DNA of 20,000 nucleotides from Chrysomallon squamiferum (taxonomy: Eukaryota; Mollusca; Gastropoda; Neomphalida; Peltospiridae): NCBI GenBank assembly GCA_012295275.1, contig CM022679.1, positions 14,613,342-14,633,341 of the forward strand. The letters run 5' to 3'. The translations under genes were made by a program, and so were the position numbers. Each line of letters begins with the position of its first letter. The stretch's first letter is position 1. Shown here one piece after another: positions 8,860 through 17,805 of this stretch. Below the pieces are notes generated by a model. It had not been told where the DNA came from and did not search any database. It saw only the letters and a program-made list of their open reading frames with translations.

Positions 8860-9225
8860 TCGAGAAAAGATATGGCGCCGTCGCTGCTGCCTTGTGTTCG
8901 TTATCTGGCCTACTTTTCTTGTAACTAGTCATCGACGTCTGTCGGAGATCACAGTTGGCATAACAAAATGTCTCCACCTTCCATAGGGGTGTTTGACGGG
9001 CTGATTAAAAGAAGGAATGAAAGTTAAAAGCCTGTGTTCGGGGATCGCTTAACGATATTACTTTGGCGACAGTAAGATGAAATAATCCGTAATTTTTGTC
9101 GATTTGGAATTGGACTGTACATTCTTCGAATCTTCGGGGATTAAGCGCCTTATTGCTTTACCAATATCGGGCACGAATCGTTGCCCCGTGGAGAAACGTC
9201 GTAAGACCCCGGGAAATTAGATAAT
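8860..9225. other. CpG-enriched unique segment, possible regulatory or 5'-exon DNA
   Basis: I count about 25 CpG dinucleotides in roughly 365 bp, far denser than the surrounding AT-rich DNA. It starts with ATATGGCGCCGTCG. An ATG at 8872 opens an 18-codon frame (MAPSLLPCVRYLAYFSCN) ending at 8928. Words resembling homeodomain or Otx (GGGGATTAAG near 9137), TEAD (GGAATG near 9014) and CCAAT (near 9161) sites are present. No long open frame exists. It could be an unmethylated regulatory element or the edge of a gene. Neither is proven. Confidence 0.3.
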
Positions 9226-10688
9226 GTAAACTAGTTAAATAGCTGTTTAAAACAGAAACTCGACGTCGACATTTTAAAAATAGATGATCTCGTTAACAAT
9301 TACTTGGAATGGTTTTGTTGGCACGTTCATGTAATTAAAATACAAAAGAAAACCACACAAAAAAACTGTATTTTTTTTAACAGCTTGCTGACATCAGTCA
9401 ATAAAATACGAACAAAAACTGTCATGCTGACACCAGTTGTGACATAATTAGTGACTTTTGAAAAACTATGGCAATGTTATTGAAATATTGGCTGGTAATG
9501 TACTGAGAGAGAGGAAGAGCAGGCGACTGCGTGCGTATGTGTGTGAGCGAGTGCTTGTCTGTTAGGCCTAATGATTTTGCTTTTTTATTTGCATTGTCAT
9601 GAAAAATACATAATAATGATTATATTCTTTGAAAATGATGAAAATGCTTTGTTTGTTAGTTCGTTCTTCTTCTAACGTATTCACAGATCGTGTGATTCCT
9701 GTTTTGTAATTCTGGCCTTGCACATCGATGTATAACATTACTTTTCAGTTTTTTGTTAGTGATTGATTGTGTTTGAGTAGATATGTACATAGAGATAACC
9801 TTTCCTACTGCTATATGAATCTTCAGAAACCGATTTTTACATTGTTAGAATAATGAATATTTTAAGATTCTGCACAAATTCAAGCCAGTATTTTTCTGTC
9901 ATTTGATAAATATTAAAAGAATACATATATTCATGTTTACGCAGCAATGAACGCGCACGTACACGTATTTGAAAACAAAAAGATTATACTTTTGTATAAA
10001 ATGAAAAAGAAAAAGATATATAAAACTCACCTTACTTTGTTCATCAAATAGTCACAGATGAAACAGTTCATTAAGTCTGTTAATTATATGTTTAACTGTA
10101 ATTCTGTTTAGTTACAAAGATCAAAATGCTCACGGATCAAACAAACTGAAATTCACGTAACACTACGACAGCCGTAAACACCAGACGTTGTCACAAATAA
10201 CGTCGACTTGGAGGAAATAACGACATTTGCCAGTGCTTAATGTTTAGTCACTTCCAGAAAGAAAAAAAAACAACAAAAAGAACGGTGACTATCGACAACG
10301 CTCTCTAAAATTGTTGCAACAAAGAGTTTCCCCAAAATGCCTGGCTCTCTGGAATTCTGAAAATGTTTCAGTTACATGAATTATATTTAATCAGATATGT
10401 AATATTTTTTGTAAATATTTCATTTTTGATAAACACACTCTGCAGTTATCTCAGAGATGCTGTAATCCTGTTGCAGAATGTTATTAGTGCTGTGTGACTC
10501 CCAGGTCGTCGGTTCAGTGTTTTATCTTTTATATTTTCTCAGATCACGTTACACAGAACAGACATCCATTCAGTCTTCAGTTCACAGAATAATTTAGCTG
10601 AAACTCCTTCAACAGTTTCAACCAACAAGCTTCGTAGAGATAACCTGAATATTTCTGATATGAGATTGCTAATTTCTTCTTTCCTCTG

Positions 10689-10690
<2 letters not shown>
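9226..10690. other. about 1.46 kb unique AT-rich stretch, no gene seen
   Basis: No open frame or RNA-like fold stands out. A short diverged duplication sits at 9361-9440: AAAAACTGT...TGCTGACAYCAGT occurs twice. A GT/GC-rich patch lies at 9520-9556. A-rich spacers occur near 9340 and 10258. The rest is ordinary unique DNA. Confidence 0.55.

Positions 10691-10747
<57 letters not shown>
10691..10747. repeat. (TTA)19 microsatellite
   Basis: A pure TTA array of 57 bp, followed by a TTTCTTTTTTT interruption and five more ATT units up to about 10775. Confidence 0.98.
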
Positions 10748-10749
<2 letters not shown>

Positions 10750-10785
10750 TTTCTTTTTTTATTATTATTATTATTTACGTTTCCT

Positions 10786-11382
10786 TTTATCTCTTAATGT
10801 CTACTCTTCTCGCATTTTTTTTCCCCTTTATTTTTCTTTCCCTCAACAGAAATGCAACTTGGAGTTAATGGCTGAAAGAATGAGTTCACGGAACTCTTTT
10901 CATTAAATCGTGTGTCATTCTCGGGACTGCGTCTCCGTTCTGTCAGTTAACCTCTGCTGCCAGAAGACACAAACACCTCGACAGAATGGACTGACACAAG
11001 AATCTAGTAATTAAATTCTGATTCGTGTTCATTCGACGTGGATCAATAGCAAAACGTGTTTGTAACCTACCTCCGAACAAACGCGAACAGGTTTAGAACA
11101 AAATCCGGTTTTAGTTTCAATGCTTGTCCAACAAGATTGGTAATTAACAAATTTAAAAAAAAAAGATATACATAAATAAAAATCCTTGTTATCGTTTTGG
11201 TGGTAATCACAAAAGCCGGACACGTGAAATAACAATAATAAAAAAAAAAAATTAAAAATGTTTTTAAAATTCCATTTGTTTTTTAACTAATTTGTTTCCA
11301 AATTCAAATGTCTTCTAAGCTGACACAAGATGTCGACAGATTTGTGATCACAAAGTGATGAAACGTTTCACGAGGTGCTCCG
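10786..11382. other. unique AT-rich stretch, no gene seen
   Basis: It begins T-rich and then becomes mixed. A minus-strand 68-codon frame at 11029-11235 has no recognised features. An E-box CACGTG occurs at 11221 and a poly-A-like run at about 11241-11250. From about 11330 the sequence becomes richer in G and C, leading into the open frame at 11383. Confidence 0.5.
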
Positions 11383-11724
11383 ATGACCAGAGACAACAAA
11401 CCGATTTTCGGAGCTGCTCACAAACAATTACGATCGATGGCTGAGCAAGGCGGCCACACGGCCGATTCCAGTGGCAGTGTAGGTTACCATTGGACAGATA
11501 TGGTCAGCTGCAGTAGCACGCGCGATGTGATGGATGCAAATAAGAAGACGGCAAGACGGTCGCAGATAACGCGGCTCGCAGTATTAAGAAGCGGTTATTC
11601 GAGAAACGCGAACATGTTGTTCTGTTTTAGTAAAACAACGCTCCGCAAAGTCAATCAGCACCTAGATATTGTAGGATTAACCGAGGGACATATGTTTCTA
11701 CGTGTACAAACTATCATATTTTAA
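11383..11724 (+). other. longest non-repetitive open frame (113 codons), possible exon, unproven
   Basis: The frame runs from ATG at 11383 to TAA and encodes a mixed-composition, basic peptide with a Thr/Ala/Arg-rich centre (KKTARRSQITRLAVLRSGYS). The underlying DNA is much richer in GC and CpG than the window average up to about 11640. No signal peptide, membrane segment or recognised domain is visible. The start context is not a strong Kozak match and no polyadenylation signal was tied to it. A SINE-like element follows 30 bp downstream. It could be an exon, a fragment of an old transposon coding region, or a chance frame in CpG-rich DNA. Confidence 0.18.
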
Positions 11725-11753
11725 TCTTACTTCCTTATGCTTTTTTCTCTATA

Positions 11754-11871
11754 GCAGCCTGTGCGGCTCGCTGGTTAAAGCGCGCGTCTGAAGGATGAAT
11801 AATAGCGCTTCTGATGTCAGCACTGATGTATAAAAGGCAGTGGTATGTGTTGATCTGCGGGAAGGCGCTTA

Positions 11872-11898
<27 letters not shown>
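11754..11898 (+). mobile_element. candidate tRNA-derived SINE ending in (TG)n
   Basis: GCAGCCTGTGCGGCTCGCTGG (11754-11774) followed by TTAAAGCGCGCGTCTG looks like the 5' half of a tRNA. The A-box CGGCTCGCTGG matches consensus at 8 of 11 positions. The B-box has decayed: only CTGATGTCAGCACTGATG stands where it is expected. The body ends GCGGGAAGGCGCTTA and passes directly into (TG)n. Its head resembles cephalopod SINEs beginning CAGCCTGTGGCTCAGTGG as I remember them. It is too decayed to be a working tRNA gene. Confidence 0.5.
11872..11898. repeat. (TG)13 microsatellite
   Basis: A pure TG array forming the apparent tail of the preceding SINE-like element, followed by TAAAAATATT. Confidence 0.96.
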
Positions 11899-11899
<1 letters not shown>

Positions 11900-11903
<4 letters not shown>

Positions 11904-12668
11904 TATTACATGTCGATCACACAGAGTAGACAAAGAATGTTTTCTCTCTCTCATAAGTCTTTAATCGAAAGATATCTTCAGCTCCTAAATAAATCGTTAA
12001 ATAAAAATCTTATTTTTTTTAAATCCTTATCAGTTTTAGGTTTTACTTAGCAAATTATAAACTGTGTGTCATTGTGTGTATGTTTTTCGGCGTATCTTTT
12101 CCCAAACTTACAACAAAACTTTCATCCATCCATCTCTAACAGCAGAAATATTTTCAGTTTCCTTGTCCATTCAGTAATAAACCAAAAGCATTCCGTAAAT
12201 AGCTTTCACGCACTATACACTTATATGTAATGAAAAACACAGAATGTAATTAATTATTCACAACACCGTATGTAAGAAACGTTGCTTTGTTTAGGCAAAT
12301 GTCAATGACTATTTAGTAGTTAATAAGTTACCACTAAGGTACGCTCACATCTGGTACCCGTTCAATACTTCTTTGTGTTCATGTTTTATTAAACGCAGAG
12401 CGTGGTCAACAAAGCTTTTCTGCGAGGTTTTTATCTCTTCTGTCAGATTTATTAAAAAAGCGGCGTGAGAAATGCGTCTCTGTAGTAAAACGAATAACGA
12501 AAAGACATTATTGATAGTAAGTAATATTTCTTGTTCGTTTTTCATTAAATCTTGGTACAAATGAGGATTAATAATAACGGAAGAAAAGAAGAAGAAAAAA
12601 GCAAATTAATATTTAGGTTTAAAAGATAAAACAAGCGTTCTGTTCGTTTATTTTCTACTCTTTACTAA

Positions 12669-12669
<1 letters not shown>
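11900..12669. other. unique AT-rich stretch with one unassigned minus-strand frame
   Basis: No tandem array longer than a few units. The minus-strand frame at 12345-12560 encodes a 71-residue, helix-prone, Lys/Glu/Leu-rich peptide (for example NLTEEIKTSQKSFVDHALRL) with no recognised family. It could be a chance frame or an exon. Short TCTCTC and purine-rich patches (12580-12600) are also present. Confidence 0.45.

Positions 12670-12723
<54 letters not shown>
12670..12723. repeat. (TG)27 microsatellite
   Basis: A pure TG array of 54 bp ending in CGCGATG. The poly-Thr-His minus-strand frame at 12648-12839 is its translation. Confidence 0.98.
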
Positions 12724-12727
<4 letters not shown>

Positions 12728-13585
12728 ATGCTGTACGTGAATGCGTTATTGTAACAAGACATTCGATTAACTGAGAAAACCCGTTAACGTGAAAGATAGA
12801 TAATCCCTTCCCTTTCGGAAACAGATTTAAAACTGTCAAAGATTATGTTATTTCCGTGACGGACTCAGATTTTTGTTAAAGGGATGAGACAGTCAGTTCG
12901 ACCGCCAGCGGGCTAGCAGTTTGTTGAAGGTTGTTTAAGACAATGATGTCACAACAATTATATAAAGTATCATACAGGTACACACATGCACGCGCACACA
13001 CCCATACACATATATGTAAGTAATTAAAGTATTTGAGTTAAAAATTGCTCACACCACGTGTCATAATTTACAGTGGATGAAAATTATTTGATCTTCTGGA
13101 ACATACAGCTTCCATACCTCGTGGAATCCATCATCATCACCCACTACAACCCCAGAATCCGCGCTTTTCGCGTTTTCTTTCTATCTGAAAACACAGAGCA
13201 TGCTGAGAATAAAAAGTGAGATTAATGCGCAGACGCAACACACCACTCAACATTTCCTCAGAACCAGTCCATTAGGTGTAGATGACTAAAAACACGCTGT
13301 CCGCTACATAACTTTTCAATTAAATCTAAAATTCAAACGGAACATTTAATCTCTCTGCTCTGTTGAGTTTCGGATCACAAACACACGTTTAATAGCCCGG
13401 CCTCTCAACGTAAGTCAGCGACAAAGCCTCTCGGTGATTATTTTCCTTTGGCTTCGGAAATCTCCGAGAAATTAGGTCACGTTTAAATGTAACCAGTCCG
13501 TTTTTAATCACTTTCTCAACTGGAATGTTGCTGTTTTTCATTGGTTAACGTTTATGTTTAATACATAAATGGCCGAAAAACGTTT
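12724..13585. other. about 860 bp unique stretch, no gene seen
   Basis: Mixed composition, including a less AT-rich part around 13380-13500. CAACGTAAGT near 13410 matches a splice-donor consensus well, but the frame upstream meets a stop within 15 codons and has no acceptor. CAGTTCGACCGCC near 12894 resembles a tRNA B-box without an A-box partner. A small CACA/ACGC-rich patch sits at 12980-13010. Confidence 0.5.
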
Positions 13586-13613
13586 GGAATTTTTTTTTTT
13601 TGTTTGTTTGGGA

Positions 13614-13615
<2 letters not shown>

Positions 13616-13648
<33 letters not shown>
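13616..13648. repeat. (TTA)11 microsatellite
   Basis: A pure TTA array preceded by GGATT and followed by TTTATTTATTAA and a 17 bp T run up to about 13677. Confidence 0.97.
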
Positions 13649-13650
<2 letters not shown>

Positions 13651-13744
13651 TATTTATTAATTTTTTTTTTTTTTTTTAATAGATAATGTTATGTATGTCT
13701 GGACAATTGGTTTGCGGTCTAATTTCATGTGGGGGTTTGAGAGT

Positions 13745-13764
13745 ATTTATTTATTTATTTATTT
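13745..13764. repeat. (ATTT)5 repeat
   Basis: Five ATTT units after GAGT, ending in GAATAA. Confidence 0.92.
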
Positions 13765-13829
13765 GAATAATTTCTAATCTATAATACCTTGAATCAACTT
13801 CACGTCTTTCTTATATAAGATTAATAACC

Positions 13830-13831
<2 letters not shown>

Positions 13832-13861
<30 letters not shown>
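13832..13861. repeat. (TAA)10 microsatellite
   Basis: A pure TAA array of 30 bp. It is the reverse complement of the TTA arrays on either side and so can pair with either of them. Confidence 0.97.
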
Positions 13862-13862
<1 letters not shown>

Positions 13863-13916
13863 TTTTAATAATTTATTTTTTAATTATTATTATTTTTTAT
13901 TTTTTATTTTTTTATT

Positions 13917-13971
<55 letters not shown>
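13862..13971. repeat. AT-rich TTTTTAT block and (TTA)16
   Basis: An AT-dominated spacer with TTTTTTA and TTTA units (13870-13923) runs into a pure (TTA)16 at 13924-13971. The only C in this block is at 13862, and it contains no G. Confidence 0.95.
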
Positions 13972-13973
<2 letters not shown>

Positions 13974-13975
13974 TT

Positions 13976-14559
13976 GTAACGTCAGCAACACGTAAAGCTA
14001 TAATTAAGATATATTACTAGGGAAATCTCAATATACCATCTTCTCATTTTCTAAATTACCTGAAGATAGAAGAGTGACGAAAACATGTACTTCTTTAACT
14101 CTCACAGCTTCGTTAAAACCTGGCACTCGCCAAACATGATGTGATCAAAAGAATGTCTGAATGTCAAACTTCTTTCTATCTCGCTTTCCTTTTTTAATAT
14201 ATTTTTTTTCAATATTCTCTCTCGCGCGGCTGGATAACCAAATAATTGCTCGGGGTTTTAAAATCAAAGTATCTACGAATATCTGATGCTCGGCTAAATT
14301 TTGTAATTTGTTTGCCTGAAGAGTAATAAGCACACAAGATAAATGTACGGTACTGTTTGTACTGAACAGATACCAAGCGAAGACTATTTTTAGTCACGTA
14401 GTTAGGTGTAGAAGGAAAGAAGGAAAGAGTCAAACAAATGAAGAAGAATAAAAAATTGAAAGAAATATGAATCTCATTGGATCCAAGACCGTACAGAATA
14501 TAAACAGATAAAATTTGGACTTACATACGTGAATACAATCACAAATGAGAGCGGAGATT

Positions 14560-14563
<4 letters not shown>
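13976..14563. other. unique AT-rich stretch, no gene seen
   Basis: Two minus-strand frames at 14145-14333 and 14209-14433 overlap each other and encode peptides with no recognised features. CTCTCTCGCGCGGC near 14216 is a small GC-rich patch. Nothing else is recognised. Confidence 0.5.

Positions 14564-14649
<86 letters not shown>
14564..14649. repeat. (GA)43 microsatellite
   Basis: A pure GA array of 86 bp after TTTGAT, followed by TCAAAC. Both the Arg-Glu plus-strand frame (14529-14801) and the Leu-Ser minus-strand frame (14430-14657) are translations of it. Its length nearly equals that of the (AG)n at 1135-1221. Confidence 0.98.
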
Positions 14650-14651
<2 letters not shown>

Positions 14652-15086
14652 AAACAAAAATGTGATAAAATTATTCTTTTTAAAAATCCTAAATTACGTT
14701 ATTTTTCTACGTTTGAGAACTCAAACATCGACTTAAAGCACTATAAAAATAACTGCTGGAAGACGAGCGAACAAGCACAGAATTCTAACAAACGAGCTTA
14801 AACCAATATTTGGTAGGAAATATGATAACGGACACTGTACCTTTTACAACAGAGCTGACCTTTTCAGATATTGATCTCTTGGTGAATGCAATATTTATTT
14901 AGCGATTAAATTTGTATTTATTGACTGCTTGGATACCGTAATGATCAAAAGACGAGTTGTTCATGAACCATTTACTAAAAGAAGAAAAAAACATACAGAT
15001 ATATGTATGTGTATTATATAAATACAAATACTGTAAATGGAACAGGGACCGTTATCATATTGCCTTCCGATTTGTTTTTGAATTTT
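14650..15086. other. unique AT-rich stretch, nothing recognised
   Basis: No coding, RNA or repeat signal beyond general AT-richness. Confidence 0.5.
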
Positions 15087-15130
15087 TGTTGTTGTTGTTG
15101 GTGGTGGTGGTGGTGGTGGTGATGATGATG
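15087..15130. repeat. compound (TTG)n / (TGG)n / (GAT)n microsatellite
   Basis: About four TTG units, then about seven GGT/TGG units, then three GAT units, all in the same phase. The Leu-Val-Met string in the plus-strand frame at 14957-15229 and the poly-Pro/Thr on the minus strand are translations of it. Like the 4168-4290 array, it shows stepwise substitution within a triplet repeat. Confidence 0.95.
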
Positions 15131-15420
15131 TCATTAAAAAATAACAGTTTACTGTTTGTATTGGAAGTAATAAGAACATTTATTTATATAACACTCAACT
15201 TTCAAATACTTATTTGGAAATATGTCTGAATGAGTATACAGATGCACAAAAATCTTTTCTCTCTCTTTTTTTTAAATGAGACCCTAATTGTTTGTTTTTT
15301 TGAGTACTCTGGACGAGAAATGAATAGAAGCAAATCATGTCACTTAAAAGGTTTTGGAAAGCTCATCATTTTCAACAGCTCCATAAATGCCTTACATACC
15401 CTCTGATTGAGAAAGTTAAT
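15131..15420. other. unique AT-rich stretch, nothing recognised
   Basis: Ordinary unique sequence with a short TCTCTCTTTTTTT patch near 15259. Confidence 0.45.
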
Positions 15421-15475
15421 AAAAAAAAAAAAAAAAAAAAACACAAAAAAAACCACACAAAAAACACAAAAAAAA
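15421..15475. repeat. poly-A (A21) with A/C-rich tail
   Basis: Twenty-one A, then CAC-interrupted A runs to about 15475. It could be a retroposon tail that has decayed by A-to-C changes. No body was recognised upstream. Confidence 0.93.
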
Positions 15476-15479
15476 TATA

Positions 15480-16315
15480 AAGACGAAAGAATTCAAATGT
15501 TAAGATGAGTCGTCATCAAACGTTTGAGTTGTAAACGAAAACTATTCGGCACTAAAAGGAATAACTCTATTCGCCGTCTTTTATGAGATGCACGATCAAA
15601 ACAAATCTACGAGAATTAAACTTCGACAAGCTCTTGAAAGTCGGAGGATTGTAAGAGGTTAGATAACGGCAGAGGAGTCGATCACCGGCTGCCCGAACTC
15701 CAATCTAAAAAGTACTCAGAAGAAAAAAGACTTTCAACGTGTGTTCCATTAATAAGTCACGTGGGAACAAGTCACAGGAATTGAACGACCACTTACCACG
15801 TAGTTTAAGTGCTTTCTTTAAATGTAACTTTTGGATTTGCCAGAGCTAGGAAGATTACATTAAAGGAGAGAAGTGTCGTCTTCTTGGTTTTCTTAAAGTG
15901 AATCAGTCTGGTGCCAGATTCGAAGAACAAGATTACGTAGTTTGAAGAGTGTGGGAGGACTCCGTTTATTCTTCCTCCTTGATGGCGGCGTCATTCTTCT
16001 TCTTTCTATCTTTTAACCTTTTGACAATTTTATAACGCCAAGAAGCATGATAAAAATTCTATTTTATTGTTGTTTGTGTGAGCGTATTCTCACCTGAGAT
16101 ACAGAAAAAGCAAATTGGTACGTACATTCACACACACACATGCATGCGAGATATGGAATTTTCCCAATACATAAATAACAGCTTGGTGACGTAAGCTAAA
16201 TTCTCAGTTACAGGTATTTTGTGTAAGTAAATCAATAAGGCATTACAGATTCTATTTCATTTTCATCGTAATAGAAAATAAAATTAAAAAATAATAATAC
16301 TTTTTTTAAAATCGA
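15480..16315. other. about 830 bp unique, partly CpG-enriched stretch
   Basis: About 15 CpG occur in the first 230 bp, more than in typical surrounding DNA. CACGTG at 15758-15763 overlaps CGTGGGAA at 15760-15767, a match to the CSL/Su(H) consensus. GGAATTGAACG at 15777-15787 matches the reverse complement of the tRNA B-box at 10 of 11 positions, but no A-box or stem pairing accompanies it. TTGATGGCGGCG at 15979-15990 resembles a YY1 site, and its ATG at 15982 opens a 17-codon frame. TGACGTAA near 16188 is CRE-like. No gene is called. Confidence 0.4.
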
Positions 16316-16317
16316 AT

Positions 16318-16395
16318 TAAATTTAAATAAATAAAATAAAATAAGTAAATGAATAAATAAATAATAAAATAAAATAAAATAAAATAAAATAAAAC
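16318..16395. repeat. (TAAA)/(TAAAA) tetra- to pentanucleotide repeat
   Basis: AAAT/TAAA units grade into AATAA and then a purer TAAAA pentanucleotide run at about 16366-16393. It contains almost only A and T. Confidence 0.93.
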
Positions 16396-16679
16396 CAAAA
16401 TATTCCTATATCTCGCACATTTGATAGAATTTACATTGATCTTTGTCGCAGATATGTGTCTTCACTCACAGATAAATGTGTGTTATTTGTGACAACAGTT
16501 CGAGGCGAGATTTCAACACGAGATTAAAAACCTGCTTTTGGGCAGGGAGAGAGAAAAACACAATTATCTTTCCTTGATTAGTAACTACTGACTTCTGTTA
16601 CTCGCTTCTAGCTCGAAGCGACATTTTTACGAGAATGAAGACAAGGATAAACTGACTGTAAATATTAAAGTTTGAAGGT
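16396..16679. other. unique stretch, nothing firmly recognised
   Basis: CAGATATGTGT and CAGATAAATGTGTGT near 16450-16484 form a small imperfect duplication. A possible mini-exon at 16612-16658 was considered and rejected. Confidence 0.45.
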
Positions 16680-16706
16680 AAAAAAAAAAAAAAAAAAAAA
16701 AAAAAA
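16680..16706. repeat. poly-A tract (A27)
   Basis: An uninterrupted run of 27 A followed by TTAAAAAATGAAGAAGAAAG. It could be a retroposon tail. No body is recognised upstream. Confidence 0.97.
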
Positions 16707-17006
16707 TTAAAAAATGAAGAAGAAAGTACAATTTTGACAGAATTCTAGCCTCAGTGTAAACAATTTCGCTAACCTCTGTGATAAATCCGTCTGCAGAAGT
16801 TTCTGTTCATTAAAATAAAATAAATCTTAAATAAAATTAAATAATACCACAGCTGTACCTAAAACAAACAGGATCGTTATACCGAATGTGGTGTATTTCT
16901 AAAATGTAATTTATGTCATAACTGGATATGTCTATATATGTACGTGTATTAAAGCGATCGTGTATATTAAAATTAACTATTATTACTTCTTAACTTTAAT
17001 TAATTA
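16707..17006. other. unique AT-rich stretch, nothing recognised
   Basis: AT-rich with short AAATAAA units near 16815-16845 and a TTAATTAATTAA word near 16996. Confidence 0.5.
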
Positions 17007-17049
17007 AATAATAATAATAATAAGAAGAAGAAGAAGAAGAAGAAGAAGG
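17007..17049. repeat. compound (AAT)n / (AAG)n microsatellite
   Basis: About five AAT/ATA units pass in phase into about nine AGA units. They are followed by GGTTGTGGTAGCAGCAGTAG, which keeps a triplet texture. It parallels the compound at 2764-2816. Confidence 0.95.
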
Positions 17050-17107
17050 TTGTGGTAGCAGCAGTAGTAGTAGCAGTTATATTTTAAACATACACTTTAA
17101 CATTTCT

Positions 17108-17140
17108 AACACATACACACAGACAGACAGACACATGCAC
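17108..17140. repeat. short CACA / GACA repeat
   Basis: ACACATACACACAGACAGACAGACACATGC: short AC units with three CAGA units, imperfect. Confidence 0.75.
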
Positions 17141-17732
17141 ACCCACATGTACCAATTTCAATAAGATTATAGTTATCTGATATAAAATTATGTGTTCCTC
17201 GATCTGTAAAACACTATTCATCTGTGTTAATTTTTCTTCTTCGAATCAGTCCTTTTTATTGACCGTCTCAAACATAGTTGTTTATTGAATAAATAATAGA
17301 TGACACCTTTCAAAAAATGCCCTTTACATACATTATACAAAAAAGTGGAAACAGAGAGAGAGAGAGACAAATTAACCCTGTAATTATTCAAACTATAGCT
17401 GACCCATCTTTACAGTTGTTTTAAATTAGTTTAAAATAATTGCGAGATGCAGTTATTCTTTCTCGCAGACACGTTTATTTACTGCATTCTACAAAAACGT
17501 TTTAAGAGATAAACTTTTAAAAATAAAATACCATAAGGAAAAGAAAACAAAAGCAACCAGAATGAAAGAAAAAGAAAACTGTTGTTTTTACTTCTTTCCA
17601 TCTAAACACATTTATAATACGATATTTAAACTTTAATGTAATTATTCTGAAAATCTAAATTCATTTTTCAAGGCAGAAACATCTCTAAGAAATGTCTGAG
17701 TTTAAGTACTTCCAACGATGTAGTGCAAATGC
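17141..17732. other. unique AT-rich stretch, no gene seen
   Basis: No long array and no convincing frame. It contains a short AG run (AGAGAGAGAGAGA) at about 17354-17366 and an A-rich stretch near 17515-17575. Confidence 0.5.
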
Positions 17733-17805
17733 ATTACGCATTTCCGTTATTTATCTAAAAATGCACATTCACAAATGTTATCTCTTAATTACGCATTTCC
17801 GTTAT
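17733..17805 (+). repeat. 18 bp direct repeat, spacing 55 bp
   Basis: ATTACGCATTTCCGTTAT occurs identically at 17733-17750 and 17788-17805. Copy 1 is followed by TTATCTAAAAATG and copy 2 by CTAAAATG, so the similarity continues past the exact match with a TTAT insertion and one A. This is a short-range duplication. A frame at 17775-17975 overlaps copy 2 but has no recognised product. Confidence 0.9.

Noticed and set aside
12880-12930. B-box-like CAGTTCGACCGCC
   Set aside because: No A-box at the proper distance and no cloverleaf stems.
13360-13416. Exon ending at CAAC/GTAAGT
   Set aside because: The donor word is good, but the upstream frame reaches a stop within 15 codons and no acceptor is visible.
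14430-14801. Arg-Glu and Leu-Ser repeat frames resembling RE/RS-domain proteins
   Set aside because: Both are the (GA)43 array read on opposite strands.
15750-15850. Minus-strand tRNA gene suggested by a 10 of 11 B-box match at 15777-15787
   Set aside because: The T-stem does not pair and no A-box lies upstream. At best it is a very decayed SINE piece.
16612-16658. Mini-exon after TTCTAG reading SKRHFYENEDKDKLT, followed by GTAAAT
   Set aside because: The donor is weak, the exon is under 50 bp, and no partner exon was found.
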